Source of the DNA: Chryseobacterium indologenes
GTDB lineage: Bacteria; Bacteroidota; Bacteroidia; Flavobacteriales; Weeksellaceae
Assembly (NCBI GenBank): GCA_001013295.1
Contig: LAZY01000005.1
Location: 62,001 to 126,000 of the forward strand
Length of the DNA stretch: 64,000 nt
Direction of reading: 5' to 3'
Part shown: in pieces, positions 46,733 through 55,183 of the stretch
Position numbering within the stretch: the stretch's first letter is position 1
How the letters are laid out: each line of letters begins with the position of its first letter
Notes under the pieces: model-generated
Told to the model about the DNA's origin: nothing
Database searches by the model: none
The model's input: the letters and a program-made list of their open reading frames with translations, nothing else
Program-made: the position numbers and the translations under genes

Positions 46733-47143
46733 ATGAGTAAGAAAAGATCAGACTGCCCTATCAGTTGTTCTCTGGAAATGTGGGGTGATAAATGGTCCCT
46801 GCTGATCATCCGCGATCTGATGCTGAAAAAAGAATGTACCTATGGAGATTTTCTGAAGGCTGATGAAAAAATCGCTACCAATATTCTGGCTTCAAAGCTG
46901 CAGAATTTATTGGACAATGGAATTATCGATAAGAAAGACCACCCTGATAACAAACTGAAGATCATTTACTTTCTAACAGAAAAAGGCATTGACCTTATTC
47001 CTGTAATTGTTGAGATCAATCTTTGGGGGGATCGGTATCTGACCATTCCTGAGGATCGGAAGAAACTTTTAGAGGATATAAAAAAGAATAAGGAAGACTT
47101 TATAAAGAGGGCAAAAAACTATCTTTCTGAGAATAGACTGTAA
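46733..47143 (+). CDS. HxlR-family transcriptional regulator
   Basis: Winged-helix regulator of 136 residues. Family marks: N-terminal Cys8 (RSDCPISCSLEMWGDKWSLLIIRDL), often the redox- or aldehyde-sensing residue, with a second Cys at 12; recognition region DEKIATNILASKLQNL; wing KIIYFLTEKGIDLIP. Divergent from lpdA across an inverted repeat, and 134 bp before an iron alcohol dehydrogenase gene. HxlR proteins commonly respond to aldehydes or quinones, so both neighbours are plausible targets. Confidence 0.92.
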   Translation: MSKKRSDCPISCSLEMWGDKWSLLIIRDLMLKKECTYGDFLKADEKIATNILASKLQNLLDNGIIDKKDHPDNKLKIIYFLTEKGIDLIPVIVEINLWGDRYLTIPEDRKKLLEDIKKNKEDFIKRAKNYLSENRL

Positions 47144-47248
47144 AGGTACATTACAGCTTCTGCCCTCATCTATGATATAATAGCTTTCATTAAATTTAAT
47201 CATAGCAATTTTAAAACTTCCTTAACTCAATTTTTCTTTTTCATTCCG

Positions 47249-47256
47249 TAAATTTG
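47249..47256 (+). promoter_or_regulatory. -7 box of the alcohol dehydrogenase gene
   Basis: TAAATTTG, exact match, 21 nt before the ATG at 47278. No clear -33 element. Confidence 0.45.
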
Positions 47257-47277
47257 AATTAAAATAAATTTAGAATA

Positions 47278-48441
47278 ATGCTTAATTTCGAGTTTAAAAA
47301 TCCGACAAAAATACTTTTTGGGAAAGGTGAAATCGCAAAAATTTCCAACGAAATTCCTAAAGATGCCAAAATATTAATGATCTATGGTGGTGGAAGCATC
47401 AAAAGCAATGGGGTATACGACCAGGTAAAAGAAGCTTTAAAAGATCGTGACCTCCATGAATTTGGCGGTGTTCCTGCTAATCCTGAATATGAAGTTCTGA
47501 TCAATGCTTTAAGCTTTATCAAAGAGAATAAGATCAACTATCTTCTTGCTGTAGGAGGCGGATCAGTGATTGACGGAACAAAATTCCTTTCTGCTGCTGC
47601 CAACTATGATGGTGAGCCTTGGGATATTCTGACAAAACAGGTAAGAACTTTTGAAGGGGAAGGAATGCCTTTCGGAAGTATTCTGACTCTTCCTGCTACG
47701 GGTTCTGAAATGAACTCCGGCTATGTGATCTCAAGAAGAGAAACCAATGAAAAACTCTCTTCAGGAGGTCCCGGGCTTTTCCCTCAGTTTTCCGTTCTGG
47801 ATCCTGAGGTGATCAGGTCGATCCCAAAAAATCAGATTGTCAACGGAATTACTGATGCCTATACCCACGTATTGGAACAATATATGACCGCTCCTTCTTC
47901 TGCCGACCTTCAGGAAAGAATTGCTGAAAGTATCCTGATCAGTCTTCAGGAAACGGCTCCAAAAGTATTGGCTGATGATTTCAACTATGATGCTGCCGGA
48001 AACTTTATGTGGTGCTGTACAATGGCTCTGAACGGATTAATCCAGAAAGGAGTGATCACAGACTGGGCGGTACACGCTATGGGACATGAGTTAACGGCTT
48101 ATTTCGGTATTGACCATGCAAGAACCCTTGCCATCATCGCTCCATCTCACTACCGTTATAATTTTGAAGACAAAAAAGGAAAACTGGCTCAGTATGCAGA
48201 AAGAGTATGGGGAATCAAAGACGGAAGTGTAGAAGAAAAGGCAGAACAGGGAATCAAGAAGCTAGAGGAATTCTTCCACAGTCTTCATATCAAAACCAAA
48301 CTTTCTGAATATACTGAAGAGTACAACGGAACTGCTGAAAGAGTAGAGAAAGCCTTTACAGACAGAAACTGGATGGGACTTGGAGAATATAAAAAACTGA
48401 CTCCGAAGGATGCTTATAAGATTGTAGAAATGAGCTACTAA
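47278..48441 (+). CDS. iron-containing (YqhD-like) alcohol dehydrogenase
   Basis: Group III NAD(P)H-dependent alcohol dehydrogenase/aldehyde reductase of 387 residues (E. coli YqhD has 387). Metal ligands fall at Asp193, His197, His266 and His280 (TDAYTHVLEQY, HAMGHELTAYF, GIDHARTLA), one residue offset from YqhD's 194/198/267/281. Dinucleotide-binding GGGSVIDGTKF and LPATGSEMNSGYVISRR are present. Probably reduces toxic aldehydes; downstream of an HxlR regulator that may control it. Confidence 0.93.
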   Translation: MLNFEFKNPTKILFGKGEIAKISNEIPKDAKILMIYGGGSIKSNGVYDQVKEALKDRDLHEFGGVPANPEYEVLINALSFIKENKINYLLAVGGGSVIDGTKFLSAAANYDGEPWDILTKQVRTFEGEGMPFGSILTLPATGSEMNSGYVISRRETNEKLSSGGPGLFPQFSVLDPEVIRSIPKNQIVNGITDAYTHVLEQYMTAPSSADLQERIAESILISLQETAPKVLADDFNYDAAGNFMWCCTMALNGLIQKGVITDWAVHAMGHELTAYFGIDHARTLAIIAPSHYRYNFEDKKGKLAQYAERVWGIKDGSVEEKAEQGIKKLEEFFHSLHIKTKLSEYTEEYNGTAERVEKAFTDRNWMGLGEYKKLTPKDAYKIVEMSY

Positions 48442-48734
48442 GGTTCAAATTCAAAATATTAAGATTTGAAATTCAAACTTTTAAGTTTTGGCTAAAGCCA
48501 ATGGAATAAGATATTTACAGAAAGCGGGCTAAAGCTCGCTTTTATTGATATTAGTATTGAGATAGGTACATGTAAGAGAAGTTTAATGATCAATCTATAA
48601 TCTTCAAATCATCCCTTATTTTTTTAATCATTCAGTCGTCAGGTCATTTAATCCATCTTATTTACAAACATTCGTTTAAAAAAAGAGCATTTCATTACAT
48701 ATATTTCAAATTTATTTATATTTTAGCATATTCT
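48442..48734. repeat. intergenic region with GGCTAAAGCC-type hairpins
   Basis: No ORF. Two related hairpins: TTGGCTAAAGCCAA at 48488-48501 and AAAGCGGGCTAAAGCTCGCTTT at 48521-48542, the latter followed by TTATT and usable as the terminator of the alcohol dehydrogenase gene. The core resembles the terminator stem at 39466-39495. Confidence 0.55.
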
Positions 48735-48742
48735 TAAATTTG
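48735..48742 (+). promoter_or_regulatory. -7 box of the lipocalin-like lipoprotein gene
   Basis: TAAATTTG, exact, whose last base is 6 nt before the ATG at 48748. No TTG at -33. An in-frame GTG at 48742 overlaps the box and is not a likely start. Confidence 0.5.
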
Positions 48743-48747
48743 TGAAA

Positions 48748-49203
48748 ATGAAAAAACAGCTACTTTTATTTGCCTTTTCAGCCCTGGCAATTACTTCTTG
48801 TAAAGATAATCTTGAAGCTTACGACATGGAAGTCATGCAGGGTGATTGGAAGGAAGTTAAAAGAGAGATAATTTCCGGAAAAGATAATAAAGTGCTTTTT
48901 ACTGAGACTTTAACAGGATGTGAAGCTAAAAATACGCTTTTCCTGAAAACAGACTATTATGTGAGTTATACTGCTTATACTGGAACAGGGACAACCTGCA
49001 ATGTATCTGAAAAATCTGAAGGAAGATATACTTATGACGCAGGTTCAAAAGTGATAGGAATAAAACTTGGCCAGGAAGGATCTATCAACTATAAAATTGA
49101 GGTATTGACCAGCAAAGATTTGAAAATGTCTCAGCAATCCGGGCTTATAGATATGAACGGAGATAAAGTTCCGGACATCCCATATGTTACCTACAAAAGA
49201 TAA
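48748..49203 (+). CDS. lipocalin-like lipoprotein
   Basis: Lipoprotein of 151 residues: signal with lipobox ALAITSC (Cys18), then a lipocalin-like beta domain opening with MQGDWKEVKREIISGKDN and carrying two Cys (LTGCEAKN, GTTCNVSE) likely to form a disulfide. The C-terminal DMNGDKVPDIPYVTYKR looks like a calcium-type DxNGDxxxD loop. Binding partner unknown. Its own terminator follows. Confidence 0.8.
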   Translation: MKKQLLLFAFSALAITSCKDNLEAYDMEVMQGDWKEVKREIISGKDNKVLFTETLTGCEAKNTLFLKTDYYVSYTAYTGTGTTCNVSEKSEGRYTYDAGSKVIGIKLGQEGSINYKIEVLTSKDLKMSQQSGLIDMNGDKVPDIPYVTYKR

Positions 49204-49214
49204 ATCTATCATAC

Positions 49215-49242
49215 AACTCCCGTTAACCGGGAGTTTTTTATT
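49215..49242 (+). terminator. intrinsic terminator
   Basis: Stem AACTCCCG/CGGGAGTT (49215-49222 with 49228-49235) followed by TTTTTATT, 11 bp after the lipoprotein stop. Confidence 0.82.
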
Positions 49243-49272
49243 ACTTTTATCCTCAATTTAAAACTGAATATA

Positions 49273-49929
49273 ATGAAGAAGATTCTATCAGCGTTTCTAC
49301 TGCTGTATTTTGCTATTGCCTTTACCCAGGAAAAGAAACCGATGTTCTGGCAAGACATCCAGGAGTTTAAAAAGCAGGACCAGCAAAATCCACCTCCTAA
49401 AGATGCGATCTTATTTATCGGAAGTTCCACTTTTACCAAATGGACAGATATAGCCGATTATTTTCCTGATAAAAAGATCATCAACAGGGGCTTCGGAGGG
49501 TCACGACTTACAGATCTTAATGATTTCTCGGAAGATCTTTTGGCTCCTTATCAGCCTAAGCAGATCATTATTTACTGCGGCGAAAACGATTTTGCAGACA
49601 ATCATCAACTGAAAGCGCAAGTAGTAGTTGATAGATACAAAGCTTTTTATCAAAAAATACGGAAAAAATTCCCTACTATTGAAGTGGATTATATTTCCAT
49701 CAAATATTCTCCGAGCAGAGAAGTGATCTGGCCTCAGATGAAGGTTGCCAATAAAAAGATTGCTGCTTTTATGAAGAAAGAACCTCACGCGAAATTCATT
49801 GACGTTACAAAAGCAATGGAAGATTCCAACGGAAAGGTAAGAAAAGATATATTTGTAGATGATATGCTTCACTTCAAACCGGAAGGCTATAAGATCTGGA
49901 CCAAGGTGATCTATCCTTATCTGAAATAA
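49273..49929 (+). CDS. exported SGNH/GDSL hydrolase
   Basis: Secreted or periplasmic esterase-type hydrolase of 218 residues. Signal peptide ~1-18 (FLLLYFAIAFTQE). Block I ILFIGSSTFTKW with nucleophile Ser51 (GSS), block II glycine in NRGFGGSRL, block III Asn105 in YCGENDF, block V Asp197/His200 in DDMLHFKPEGY. This layout is typical of the carbohydrate-deacetylase-like SGNH branch of Bacteroidota. The acyl substrate is unknown. 9 bp before the next TPR gene, so co-transcribed. Confidence 0.9.
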   Translation: MKKILSAFLLLYFAIAFTQEKKPMFWQDIQEFKKQDQQNPPPKDAILFIGSSTFTKWTDIADYFPDKKIINRGFGGSRLTDLNDFSEDLLAPYQPKQIIIYCGENDFADNHQLKAQVVVDRYKAFYQKIRKKFPTIEVDYISIKYSPSREVIWPQMKVANKKIAAFMKKEPHAKFIDVTKAMEDSNGKVRKDIFVDDMLHFKPEGYKIWTKVIYPYLK

Positions 49930-49938
49930 ACTATAACC

Positions 49939-50910
49939 ATGATAAAAAAACGACTGACCATTGTATTCTCAATTTTCACATGTACGCTGGCTTTTTCCCA
50001 GAAACAAGAAAATAAACTGCCTACCTCAAAACAGGTTTTAAAAGAGCTTTCGGAGGGCTCCTGTAAATGTATTGACTCTATTGATTCTTACAACAAAACC
50101 AAAGAAGCCGTCAATAAAGAAATCCATTCCTGTATTGATACAAAAGTACTCCCTTATATGCTGAGTAAGGGTCTGAGCCAGGCGAGTGAGGATCTTGAAA
50201 AAGGAAAAACTAAAGGGAAGAAAGTGAATCTGACCCTGAATTCTAATCCTGAATCAGGCGATTATAAAAGAGCATATTATGAAATTGAAGCTTACCTGAT
50301 GACCAATTGTAGCAGAGCCAGAGTACTCGCAACCGCTGCAGAAAGTAAAGATGATAAGATGTCAAATAATCCTATAGCGCTCGATTTTTATGAAAAAGCA
50401 ATACAGGCATCGAAAAAAGAAGATTGGAAAGAGGCGATTAAAAATTATCAATCTGCTCTGGAAAAAGATCCAAAGTTTATCTATGCCTGGGACAATCTGG
50501 GGATCTGCTACAGAAGAATCGGGGATTATGACAAGGCGCTGGATGCTTACAGACATTCATTGGCTATTGACCCAAAAGGTAAGATGCCTTTACAAAATAT
50601 AGCCATCACCTATGTCTATAAAAAGGAATATCAGAAAGCGATAGATGCTTATTCTGACTTCGATAAGGTACATCCCGGAGATCCGGAAGTATATTATGGA
50701 ATCGGACAGATCTATTATGAATACCTTAAGGATAATGAAAAAGCGCTGGACTATATCTGCAAAGCTTATACGATCTATACAGCAGAAAAATCCCCTTACA
50801 GGTCAGATGCCGAAACGATTATAGGGTATATCTACAAAAAAATGAAGGATGAAAATAAACTTGACAAGTTTAAAGAAACGCTGAAAAACAATAAGCTCAA
50901 CTTTGAGTAA
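49939..50910 (+). CDS. exported TPR protein
   Basis: TPR protein of 323 residues with a signal peptide (IVFSIFTCTLAFSQK). The N-terminal ~110 residues form a Cys-containing domain (SEGSCKCIDSIDSY, HSCIDTKV, TNCSRARV). Then 3-4 TPRs at ~150-300 (KEDWKEAIKNYQSALEKDPK, GDYDKALDAYRHSLAIDPKG). Function unknown; likely a periplasmic scaffold working with the hydrolase before it. Shares a bidirectional terminator with the helicase gene. Confidence 0.85.
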   Translation: MIKKRLTIVFSIFTCTLAFSQKQENKLPTSKQVLKELSEGSCKCIDSIDSYNKTKEAVNKEIHSCIDTKVLPYMLSKGLSQASEDLEKGKTKGKKVNLTLNSNPESGDYKRAYYEIEAYLMTNCSRARVLATAAESKDDKMSNNPIALDFYEKAIQASKKEDWKEAIKNYQSALEKDPKFIYAWDNLGICYRRIGDYDKALDAYRHSLAIDPKGKMPLQNIAITYVYKKEYQKAIDAYSDFDKVHPGDPEVYYGIGQIYYEYLKDNEKALDYICKAYTIYTAEKSPYRSDAETIIGYIYKKMKDENKLDKFKETLKNNKLNFE

Positions 50911-50914
50911 AAAT

Positions 50915-50945
50915 AAAAAACTCCCGATTTTTTCGGGAGTTTTTT
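50915..50945. terminator. bidirectional terminator
   Basis: Perfect 12-bp stem AAAAAACTCCCG (50915-50926) with 50934-50945, between convergent TPR and helicase genes. Confidence 0.9.
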
Positions 50946-50948
50946 ATT

Positions 50949-52301
50949 TTATTTCTTTCTCTTCGATTTAGAGATTGCTTTTTGCTGTGCTCTGTTGGCT
51001 CCGAACTTCTTAGGTGCCTTTCTTTTGGAAGGACCACCCCAGTTTTCTTTTGTATTCTTAGCTTTTTTCTCGTGGAAAGCTCCTCCCCCTTCATTCAGTT
51101 TTACCTGTACAGGGTTTTTCATCACAACCTGATCTTCTTCAGCAGCAATCTTTTTAGGATTGATCTTAACATCTTCAGGGAAATCATTGAACTTTAATTC
51201 TTTATTCATTAATAATTCAATATCAAGAATCAAAGGTTCTTCTTTTTTGGTAACGAAAGTAACTGCTTTTCCTTCTTTATCTGCTCTACCTGTTCTACCA
51301 ATTCTGTGAATATACTGCTCTGGAATATCCGGTGTTTCAAAGTTGATGACATGGGTAATATTTGAGATGTCAAGACCTCTTGCCATAACGTCAGTCGTAA
51401 TCAAACCTCGGATCTCTTCGTTTTCAAAACGTTTCATCGCTTTAAGCCTGTAATTCTGAGATTTATTGGAGTGAATCACGTCAAACTGTTCAGGGAAAAG
51501 CTCATCAATTTTGGTAAACAGCAGGTCAGCATGTTTCTTATTATTATTAAAGATCAATACTTTAGACATATCTGTATCATTCTTCAATAAGTTCTCCAGT
51601 AAATTGATTTTCGTATTGAAGTTTTCAACTTTATAAGCCGTCTGCTCGATCTTTTCAAGTGGTGTACCTGATTTGGCCAATGAAATTTCCACTGGGCTGG
51701 CAAAATATTCATCCAGCATATCATCTACCGCTTCTGTCATGGTTGCAGAGAAAAGGATGTTCTGTCTCTTCTCCCTCATCATTTCAAAGATATGGGTAAG
51801 CTGTGGTCTGAAACCTAAGTTAAGCATCTCATCAAACTCATCAATGATCAGCTTCTGAACTTCTTTCAGAGAAATGGCATTATCAATGGAAAGGTCCATC
51901 ACTCTTCCCGGAGTTCCTACCAAAATATCGCAACCGTCATTGAATAACAGTTTTTGAGTATTGATATTTTTTCCACCATATATTCCGATTACTCTTGCCG
52001 TAATATTTTCTGTCAGTTTCTCAAGAATTTCTGTTACCTGTACTACCAATTCTCTTGTTGGAACAAGCACCACAACAGTTGGATTTCCTGTTTTGTTGTA
52101 TTTCCATGTTTTCAGAACGGGTAAAAGATAAGCTAATGTTTTCCCGGTTCCGGTCTGTGCAATTCCCATTACATCTCTTCCGGAAAGGATAGGCTTCAGA
52201 CTCTTCTCCTGGATAGGAGTAGGTTCAAATAATTCCAGGTCCGCTAAAACATCAAGGATTTTAACCGGCAGGTCAAAATCTGCAAAAGTGAGTTTTTCCA
52301 T
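50949..52301 (-). CDS. DEAD-box family RNA helicase (DEFD variant)
   Basis: ATP-dependent RNA helicase of 450 residues from ATG 52301. Q motif FEPTPIQEKSLKPIL; Walker A AQTGTGKT (Lys54); motif Ib TPGRVMD; motif II DEFD at 154-157 instead of DEAD; SAT motif III; motif VI HRIGRTGRADK. A basic tail (KKRAPKK-type, rich in Lys/Arg/Gln) likely binds RNA. The upstream in-frame ATG at 52373 adds 24 odd residues beyond the predicted promoter and was rejected. Confidence 0.93.
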   Translation of the reverse strand: MEKLTFADFDLPVKILDVLADLELFEPTPIQEKSLKPILSGRDVMGIAQTGTGKTLAYLLPVLKTWKYNKTGNPTVVVLVPTRELVVQVTEILEKLTENITARVIGIYGGKNINTQKLLFNDGCDILVGTPGRVMDLSIDNAISLKEVQKLIIDEFDEMLNLGFRPQLTHIFEMMREKRQNILFSATMTEAVDDMLDEYFASPVEISLAKSGTPLEKIEQTAYKVENFNTKINLLENLLKNDTDMSKVLIFNNNKKHADLLFTKIDELFPEQFDVIHSNKSQNYRLKAMKRFENEEIRGLITTDVMARGLDISNITHVINFETPDIPEQYIHRIGRTGRADKEGKAVTFVTKKEEPLILDIELLMNKELKFNDFPEDVKINPKKIAAEEDQVVMKNPVQVKLNEGGGAFHEKKAKNTKENWGGPSKRKAPKKFGANRAQQKAISKSKRKK

Positions 52302-52305
52302 TTTG

Positions 52306-52313
52306 CAAAGATA
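52306..52313 (-). promoter_or_regulatory. -7 box of the helicase gene
   Basis: Minus-strand TATCTTTG, exact TAnnTTTG, ending 5 nt before the ATG at 52301; implies a transcript with almost no leader. -33 element not evident. Confidence 0.5.
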
Positions 52314-52499
52314 GGTATTAATTATATATAATGTAAAATCAGGTTTTAGCGGGCAGATCTCAGGAGGTGACAAGTGAATAACTATTCTTCTGTAATACCA
52401 GCTTTGAACATACTATAAATGATAAAAAACATTGAAACATCCTCACTACTTAATAGTATACTCCCCAACCCTAAAACGCTCTCACTCTTATACTTCCAA

Positions 52500-54149
52500 C
52501 TACTTCCTCGTTACCCTCAGCAAAAGGATCAGGACCAAAATAACAGAAAAGATAAAGCCTAAAACAGCCACCAGAGAAAGTTCTCCTATTCTCGGTCCGG
52601 ATTCGGAAGTGAAAACAATGGCCGTTGCTATGATATTGGCTCCGAGAATCATCGCTAAAATCAGATTAACCACACTGGATTTGATCAGCTGGTTTGTTTT
52701 TTCAATATTTTTGATTTCACTGGATACGGTGAATTTATTTTCATCCAGTTTTTGCAGCACAGAGCGGAGTTCTCTTGGAATTTCATCTACATTATCCGTG
52801 AAATTCATCATACGGTCCATTCCCGTTTTCAGTAGATTTTTCGGGCTGATCTTTTTAGTGAAGATCTTTTTGGTATAAGGATGAAGACTTTTCACAATAT
52901 CCAGATCCGGATTGATATTTCTGCCCACTCCTTCTATCAGGCTGATCCCTTTGAACAAAAGATAGAAATAATCCGGCATATACAATCTGTTGTCCTTTAG
53001 AATATCCTTCATTTTATTGATGATCACCTGAACATTGATTTCCTGTAAAGACGAGCTGTGTACAAAATTCAGTATATCTTCCACATCATTCTCAAATCTT
53101 CTTTCATCCGGAATTTCATAGCTTACCGCCATTTTTTTGAGATAACGGACAATTTTATGAGGATTTTTAGCGACAAAACTTACGATCATGTTTTCAAGGA
53201 TCTCTTTATCATTAGGCTGAATCTTTCCTACCGCACCAAAATCAATGAAAACAATTCTCCCGTCTTTTTTCACAAGAATATTCCCGGCATGCGGATCGGC
53301 ATGGAAGAATCCATAATCTAAAATTTGAGATACGAAGAGTCTCAATCCTGTTTCCGAAACTTTTACCGGATCAATGCCATTCTCAATAAGAGCTGATTTG
53401 TCGGTTACTTTTATTCCGTCAATAAACTCCATACAAAGAATATTGTTGTTGGAGAATTCTTCGTAGACTTTAGGAACGTAGGTTTCTTTATTATTTTTAA
53501 AATTGAGGCGGAACTGCTGGATATTGTTTTTTTCATTGATCAATGATACTTCTTCCAGTAAAGACCTTTCAAAAGTAGAAATCGCCTGTTTCAGGTTCAG
53601 CTTCTCTCCTATTTCAGAATAGGTTGACAAAAGTTTTTCCAGATCCTTGATCAAAAGCAGGTCATCTTCGATCACAGACTGTACGTCCGGTTTTCTGAGC
53701 TTGAGGATGACAGGAGTTCCGTCTTTTAAAACGGCCTTATACACCTGTGCAATGGAGGCTGTCGCTAAAGGTTCTTTCTGAATGTCCAGGAAATGTTCTT
53801 TTACAGAAATATTGAATTCATTCTCCAAGACATCTTCTACATCCATATCTACAGTTTCCACTTTGTCTTGAAGCTTCTGCAACTCCTGAATGAGTTCCGG
53901 CGGCAACAGATCTTCCCGGTTACTGAATGCCTGCCCAAGTTTTACAAAAGTAGGTCCCAGCTCTTCCAAAGCCAGTCTTATTCTTTCATAAACAGTCCCT
54001 TTTGAAATGATCTCTTCTGAATTTCCCGAAGTTTCTTCCTGTTTATTTCCACCGTTCATTCTGGCCAGAAGGTCCTTAAATCCATATTTACTCAATACGG
54101 AAATCAGTCTGGCGGATCTTTTCAGTTTTCTTTGCTGCTTATCAAACAT
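52500..54149 (-). CDS. AarF/ABC1/UbiB-family atypical kinase
   Basis: UbiB-family protein of 549 residues, atypical kinase/ATPase linked to isoprenoid quinone metabolism. KxGQ-type motif LGPTFVKLGQAFSNREDLLP (part), Ala-rich nucleotide loop PLATASIAQVYKAVLKDGTP, FFHADPHAGNILV (HxDPHxGN catalytic/metal motif), IDFGAVG metal site, and two C-terminal TM helices (~490-545). Bacteroidota use menaquinone, so the exact role differs from E. coli UbiB. Monocistronic as far as visible. Confidence 0.9.
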   Translation of the reverse strand: MFDKQQRKLKRSARLISVLSKYGFKDLLARMNGGNKQEETSGNSEEIISKGTVYERIRLALEELGPTFVKLGQAFSNREDLLPPELIQELQKLQDKVETVDMDVEDVLENEFNISVKEHFLDIQKEPLATASIAQVYKAVLKDGTPVILKLRKPDVQSVIEDDLLLIKDLEKLLSTYSEIGEKLNLKQAISTFERSLLEEVSLINEKNNIQQFRLNFKNNKETYVPKVYEEFSNNNILCMEFIDGIKVTDKSALIENGIDPVKVSETGLRLFVSQILDYGFFHADPHAGNILVKKDGRIVFIDFGAVGKIQPNDKEILENMIVSFVAKNPHKIVRYLKKMAVSYEIPDERRFENDVEDILNFVHSSSLQEINVQVIINKMKDILKDNRLYMPDYFYLLFKGISLIEGVGRNINPDLDIVKSLHPYTKKIFTKKISPKNLLKTGMDRMMNFTDNVDEIPRELRSVLQKLDENKFTVSSEIKNIEKTNQLIKSSVVNLILAMILGANIIATAIVFTSESGPRIGELSLVAVLGFIFSVILVLILLLRVTRK

Positions 54150-54269
54150 AGTCTATCAATAATAAGTGCAATTTACTCCAAAAACTATTCCCAACTTTAC
54201 TTTTATAAAAGCGCTTACCAAAAAAACTGCCAGAGCACTGACCTTTTTGCATCTCTTAATTATTGAGAT

Positions 54270-54476
54270 TTACTGTGATAATCTCAAATTAATGGCTTCT
54301 ATTTTTCCTGATTGCCCTTTAGCAGAATCAAATGAAATTTTCTGTCCCTCATATAAAGTGATTATTCCCGTTGCTTTTAAAGCGGAATTATGAACAAAAA
54401 TGTCTACCCCTCCACTATCAGGAGAAATAAAACCATATCCTTTTGTCTGGTTATACCATTTAACTGTACCCATCAT
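54270..54476 (-). CDS. cold-shock domain protein
   Basis: Single cold-shock domain of 68 residues (67 if the second Met is used). RNP1 KGYGFISPD and RNP2 DIFVHNSAL bind single-stranded nucleic acid; GTVKWYNQTKGYGFI is the standard opening. Monocistronic, with a long AT-rich upstream region (54477-54665), as is usual for csp genes. The Met-Met start cannot be resolved. Confidence 0.93.
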   Translation of the reverse strand: MMGTVKWYNQTKGYGFISPDSGGVDIFVHNSALKATGIITLYEGQKISFDSAKGQSGKIEAINLRLSQ

Positions 54477-54665
54477 CTCTTTATTAATTTTTAGTTTTTA
54501 TTAATGAATAAATAGAATCATTTAAAAGCTCATATTAAAAATTTAAACACATAATCAACAATTTACATAATTAAATTCAACCATAACAATAAAATATTAC
54601 AACATATCGTATATTTTTCTATATTTACAAGATACAAACATTAAAACAAACAAAAATATTACAAC

Positions 54666-54839
54666 ATGAAAAATTTACGTAACAGCAAATTATCAAGAGA
54701 ACAATTAAAAGGAATTGCGGGAAGCGGTCTTAGTGATATTACGATCCCTAACTGCTCAAACCAGTGCTGCCCTACTGACGGAAGACCAAGATGCCCTAGA
54801 CTGATCTGTCCTGCGGTAGTATGTCCTCAGTACATATAA
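54666..54839 (+). CDS. Cys-rich peptide precursor 1 (bacteriocin-like leader)
   Basis: 57-residue precursor. Leader MKNLRNSKLSREQLKGIAG, then GSG, then a core with six Cys at 30, 34, 35, 43, 48 and 53: C-x3-CC-x7-C-x4-C-x4-C, including CCPTDGRPRCP and CPAVVCPQY. The KLSxEQLK leader belongs to the ComC/'GG-motif' type used by many Bacteroidota peptides labelled bacteriocin-like, but the site is GSG rather than GG. No maturase, protease/ABC exporter or immunity gene is within the window. Followed by a terminator, so probably its own transcript. Clear coding by comparison with the copy at 54994. Activity is not known. Confidence 0.85.
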   Translation: MKNLRNSKLSREQLKGIAGSGLSDITIPNCSNQCCPTDGRPRCPRLICPAVVCPQYI

Positions 54840-54868
54840 TCTATTTCAATAAATTTTAGGTAAAAATA

Positions 54869-54898
54869 AAAACAGAGTGCTTTGGTATTCTGTTTTGT
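54869..54898 (+). terminator. terminator after peptide 1
   Basis: Stem AAAACAGA/TCTGTTTT (54869-54876 with 54889-54896) followed by GTTC; 29 bp after the stop. Confidence 0.65.
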
Positions 54899-54993
54899 TC
54901 TTTATATCGACCTGCATAAAGTTATTTTCATCATAATAAATGGGATAAAATACCGTTTTTATTATACACTAAACTCATCAAAAAATATTCAAC

Positions 54994-55161
54994 ATGAAAA
55001 ATGTACGTAACAACAAATTGTCAAGAGAGCAATTAAAAAAGGTTTCAGGAAACGGTCCTATCATTATTAGGGACTGTACTTATGAGTGCTGTCCTAAAGA
55101 CGGAAGACCTCTGTGTCCCGGCTACTACTGTCCTGCAGTGATATGCCCGGAGTATATGTAA
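54994..55161 (+). CDS. Cys-rich peptide precursor 2 (bacteriocin-like leader)
   Basis: 55-residue paralogue of the preceding peptide. Leader MKNVRNNKLSREQLKKVSG with only a few changes, site GNG, and core Cys at 28, 32, 33, 41, 46 and 51 with exactly the same spacing, including CCPKDGRPLCP and CPAVICPEY. The segment between the leader and first Cys (PIIIRD against LSDITIPN) has diverged and is two residues shorter. The conservation of leader and Cys while the rest varies is what a tandem duplication under selection would show. A perfect terminator follows. Confidence 0.85.
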   Translation: MKNVRNNKLSREQLKKVSGNGPIIIRDCTYECCPKDGRPLCPGYYCPAVICPEYM

Positions 55162-55183
55162 GCAACACATACAAAATACTTAA

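Noticed and set aside
54477..54665. Search for a modification enzyme or immunity gene next to the Cys-rich peptides
   Set aside because: The region is AT-rich and non-coding; the neighbours are a cold-shock gene and a GNAT-nitrilase fusion, neither a plausible maturase.
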